Origin: Pseudomonadota bacterium | GTDB taxonomy: Bacteria > Pseudomonadota > Gammaproteobacteria > Steroidobacterales > Rariloculaceae | Direction of reading: 5' to 3' | Length of the DNA: 5,266 nucleotides | Assembly (NCBI GenBank): GCA_009843005.1 | Contig: VYEH01000330.1 | Coordinates: 1-5,266, forward strand | Part shown: one piece after another, positions 1-5,266 of the stretch | How positions within the stretch are numbered: the first letter of the stretch is position 1 | How the letters are laid out: each line of letters starts with the position of its first letter | Made by a program: the position numbers and the translations under genes | Notes under the pieces: model-generated | Seen by the model: only the letters and a program-made list of their open reading frames with translations | What the model was told of the DNA's origin: nothing | Databases searched by the model: none

Positions 1-124
1 GCGGTGTGGTATACACGCGCGTGAAGACACCGCGCCGCTGGGGCGAGGCGCCCAGCGCCGGGACGTTGCTCTTGGCCCGCCTGGTCGCGCGGGGTTTTCT
101 GACCAGTTGATTCGTCGTCGACAT
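1..124 (-). CDS. rpsL: Ribosomal protein S12, N-terminal 41 codons (cut by window edge)
   Basis: This is the start of small-subunit ribosomal protein S12, which sits at the decoding centre of the 30S subunit and helps control translational accuracy; it is the classic target of streptomycin-resistance mutations. The visible protein begins MSTTNQLVRKPRATRR, followed by AKSNVPALGASPQRRGVF and TRVYTTP, and aligns with the E. coli S12 start (NQLVRKPR, AKSNVPAL, PQKRGVCTRVYTT). The ATG at 124-122 is chosen because TGA lies in frame two codons upstream and the family begins at this point. Only weak Shine-Dalgarno-like purines (GACGG) touch the start. Position 34 is Phe where E. coli has Cys, and position 41 is Pro where Thr is expected, two residues before the Lys43 region, which lies outside the window. 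Ser27 in place of E. coli Cys27 is a common variant. The gene follows rpoC, as in many proteobacteria, and very likely begins a str-type operon (rpsL-rpsG-fusA), which is not visible here. Confidence 0.96.
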   Translation of the reverse strand, partial: MSTTNQLVRKPRATRRAKSNVPALGASPQRRGVFTRVYTTP

Positions 125-137
125 CCGTCACATACAC

Positions 138-149
138 ATATATATAAAT
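138..149. other. AT-only stretch in the rpsL leader
   Basis: Twelve consecutive A/T bases lie in an otherwise GC-rich region, 13 nt before the rpsL ATG and just after the large leader hairpin; on the minus strand they read ATTTATATATAT and are followed by GTGTATG. Two roles are plausible. It could act as a poor U-rich tail for a terminator formed with the preceding hairpin. It could also be an unstructured AU-rich landing site for ribosomal protein S1, which would compensate for the weak Shine-Dalgarno sequence. It resembles a -10 element on both strands, but no -35 lies at a suitable distance on either. Confidence 0.5.
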
Positions 150-151
150 CA

Positions 152-182
152 GGCCCGCTGCCGGTTCTGCGGCAGCCGGGCC
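152..182 (-). terminator. Large GC-rich hairpin before rpsL; possible terminator or attenuator
   Basis: The minus strand forms a 12-bp stem with one bulged G. The 5' arm is GGCCC-G-GCTGCCG, the loop is CAGAAC, and the 3' arm is CGGCAGC-GGGCC. It is followed by TGATTTATATATAT, which is T-rich but not a clean U-tract. The hairpin is certain from the bases; its function is inferred. It lies downstream of the predicted rpsL promoter and 27 nt before the rpsL ATG. It could end leftover rpoBC transcripts, attenuate rpsL transcription, or act as a leader structure in the S12 mRNA. Confidence 0.5.
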
Positions 183-192
183 ACGCTGTCTT

Positions 193-213
193 CGCCCGGG
201 ACGTATCCCGGCG
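193..213 (-). promoter_or_regulatory. Second leader hairpin with TACG loop
   Basis: On the minus strand CGCCGGGA pairs with TCCCGGGCG across a TACG loop, giving 8 bp with one bulged G. It lies about 40 nt after the predicted transcription start and 10 nt before the larger hairpin at 152-182. The loop is of the UNCG type, although the closing pair is A-U and not the usual C-G. Part of its 5' arm (GCCGGG, 212-207) could instead pair with CCCGGC (180-175) of the next hairpin, so the two structures may compete. A regulatory role is an inference. Confidence 0.45.
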
Positions 214-252
214 CTGCTGGTTGTTTCGGCCACCTTGACCGACCCTGAACCG

Positions 253-288
253 CGAGAGATTCTAGGGTTGACCAAGTTGGCCTGTCAA
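253..288 (-). promoter_or_regulatory. Predicted sigma70 promoter for rpsL
   Basis: On the minus strand a perfect -35 box TTGACA (288-283) is separated by 18 bp from a -10 box TAGAAT (264-259), which matches the TATAAT consensus at five of six positions. The expected transcription start is near 253-251, giving a leader of roughly 127 nt before rpsL. The bases after the -10 box (CTCTCGCGG) are GC-rich, a discriminator type often linked to ppGpp/DksA control of ribosomal promoters; that link is inferred. The -35 box begins 7 nt beyond the rpoC stop codon, so the promoter uncouples rpsL from rpoBC read-through. Confidence 0.75.
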
Positions 289-290
289 CC
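266..290. repeat. 7-bp perfect inverted repeat overlapping the rpsL promoter
   Basis: GGTTGAC (290-284 on the minus strand) and GTCAACC (272-266) are exact inverted copies separated by 11 nt. The left arm contains most of the -35 box; the right arm ends two bases before the -10 box. A smaller palindrome, CCAACTTGG (280-272), lies inside but is not concentric. No T-run follows, so it does not look like a terminator. The position would suit an operator bound by a dimeric regulator, or it could be a 3'-end stem of the rpoC mRNA. No regulator family is recognised. Confidence 0.5.
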
Positions 291-294
291 GGAA

Positions 295-1050
295 TCAGCC
301 CACCGAAGACTCCTGGGCCGCCTCGGCGTCCGTGCCTGTTTCAGCGGGCACGGCGATACCGATTTCCATGGAACCTTCGGCCGATTCGGCCAGGGAAGAT
401 TCCAGTTCCTTGAGTTCCTCGGCGAGGATGTCTTCCTCGGTGCGCCGGCGCTCTTCGTGGTGAGCGTACCCCGTACCCGCCGGAATCAGGCGTCCGACAA
501 TGACATTCTCCTTCAGCCCCCGCAGGTTGTCCTGCATCCCGCGGACCGCCGCCTCGGTGAGTACCCGCGTGGTCTCCTGGAAGGAAGCGGCCGAAATGAA
601 CGACTCCGTCGCCAGGGACGCCCGGGTTATCCCCACCAGCACCGGAACGAAAGTGGCGGGCGTTTCCATCTCCGCTTCGAGACCTTCGTTGGTATCGAGC
701 ACGCGGGCCCGGTCCACCTGCTCCCCCCGGAGGAACCGGGTATCGCCGGGAACGGCAATCTCCACCTTGCGCAGCATTTGCCGGATGATGACCTCGATAT
801 GCTTGTCGTTGATTTTCACTCCCTGCAGGCGGTAGACGTCCTGAATCTCCCTGACCAGGTAGTCCGCCAGCTTGGCCACGCCCTGCAACCGCAGAATGTC
901 ATGAGGATTGGGTTCGCCATCTGCGATGATCTCGCCGCGCACGACGCTCTCGCCCTCAAAGACGTTAAGGTGGCGCCACTTGGGAATCAGCTCCTCGTGA
1001 GCTTCGCCGTCTTCGCCGGTGATGACCAGCCGCCGCTTGCCCTTGGTTTC
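295..1050 (-). CDS. rpoC: RNA polymerase beta-prime, C-terminal 251 residues (after in-frame TAG)
   Basis: This is the remainder of rpoC, in the same frame as the upstream part but separated from it by a TAG codon. Numbered from the rpoC ATG it covers residues 1167-1417 and begins ETKGKRRLVITGEDGE, matching the E. coli jaw region. It continues with DVYRLQGVKINDKHIEVI (from 1237), ITRASLATESFISAASF (from about 1305) and GLKENVIVGRLIPAGTGYA (1344-1362), the segments that form switch-1 and the clamp base and contact omega. It ends in an acidic, Ala/Glu-rich tail of about 50 residues and a TGA stop. Total rpoC length of 1417 codons fits the E. coli size of 1407. The first canonical start after the TAG is GTG 942, 36 codons downstream, with only a distant GAGGG upstream, so independent translation would lose conserved residues. 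Conservation up to the TGA shows no decay other than the TAG itself. Confidence 0.93.
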   Translation of the reverse strand, partial: ETKGKRRLVITGEDGEAHEELIPKWRHLNVFEGESVVRGEIIADGEPNPHDILRLQGVAKLADYLVREIQDVYRLQGVKINDKHIEVIIRQMLRKVEIAVPGDTRFLRGEQVDRARVLDTNEGLEAEMETPATFVPVLVGITRASLATESFISAASFQETTRVLTEAAVRGMQDNLRGLKENVIVGRLIPAGTGYAHHEERRRTEEDILAEELKELESSLAESAEGSMEIGIAVPAETGTDAEAAQESSVG

Positions 1051-4548
<3,498 letters not shown>

Positions 4549-4557
4549 ATGACTGTA

Positions 4558-4560
4558 CCT
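4558..4560 (-). promoter_or_regulatory. Short Shine-Dalgarno core for rpoC
   Basis: AGG lies 9 nt before the ATG at 4548 (AGGTACAGTCATATG). It is modest but is placed for ATG 4548 and not for the upstream TTG at 4584, supporting the annotated start. Confidence 0.55.
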
Positions 4561-4562
4561 AT

Positions 4563-4578
4563 TGCCGAAAAGGCGGCA
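4563..4578 (-). other. Small hairpin in the rpoB-rpoC spacer
   Basis: TGCCG and CGGCA form a perfect 5-bp stem around a CCTTTT loop, between the rpoB stop and the rpoC ribosome binding site. It is too short and lacks a following T-run, so it is not a terminator. It might be an RNA processing or translation-tuning element, or chance in GC-rich DNA. Confidence 0.35.
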
Positions 4579-4590
4579 GCTCAAGCCGGT

Positions 4591-5266
<676 letters not shown>

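Noticed and set aside
107..149. Plus-strand promoter using TATAAA at 143-148
   Set aside because: The nearest -35-like sequence (TTGATT, 107-112) is 30 bp away, too far, and no plus-strand gene follows.
4549..4584. Longer rpoC start at TTG 4584
   Set aside because: The extra 12 residues are not conserved in the family. ATG 4548 gives the standard start MKDLL and has a correctly spaced AGG.

Overview
This GC-rich window is a piece of the conserved bacterial transcription/translation gene cluster, with every gene on the minus strand. Read right to left, the order is the end of rpoB (RNA polymerase beta subunit), the whole of rpoC (beta-prime subunit), a 170-bp regulatory gap, and the start of rpsL (ribosomal protein S12). 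The proteins resemble their Escherichia coli counterparts closely. RpoC residues fall on E. coli numbering exactly up to the trigger loop: zinc ligands C70/C72/C85/C88 and C814/C888/C895/C898, catalytic D460/D462/D464, H936. A trigger-loop insertion of SI3 size is present. This points to a proteobacterium, most likely a GC-rich gammaproteobacterium; the species cannot be named from this sequence.

Layout: positions 4591-5266 hold the last 224 codons of rpoB. A 42-bp spacer (4549-4590) carries a small hairpin and the rpoC ribosome binding site. rpoC runs from ATG 4548 to TGA 295. Positions 125-294 hold a near-consensus sigma70 promoter starting 7 nt after the rpoC stop, an inverted repeat over it, two successive leader hairpins and an AT-rich stretch. 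Positions 1-124 hold the first 41 codons of rpsL.

The main surprise is an in-frame TAG at 1051-1053, inside rpoC at codon 1166. Reading continues in the same frame on both sides with strong conservation, so this is a single codon change at a position that is Lys in E. coli (AAG to TAG would be one substitution), not a frameshift or rearrangement. As written, the cell would make a 1165-residue beta-prime lacking the last 251 residues, including switch-1, clamp and omega-contacting segments. Such a polymerase is not expected to work. Sequencing or assembly error is the leading explanation; a suppressed or recoded amber is the exciting alternative.

A second oddity is in S12, where Phe replaces the usual Cys34 and Pro sits at the Thr41 position (or one residue is missing), next to the decoding loop. 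No mobile element, CRISPR array, RNA gene or unknown protein family was seen. RpoB and RpoC assemble with alpha and omega into the core RNA polymerase. The rpsL promoter would let ribosomal protein synthesis be set separately from polymerase synthesis.
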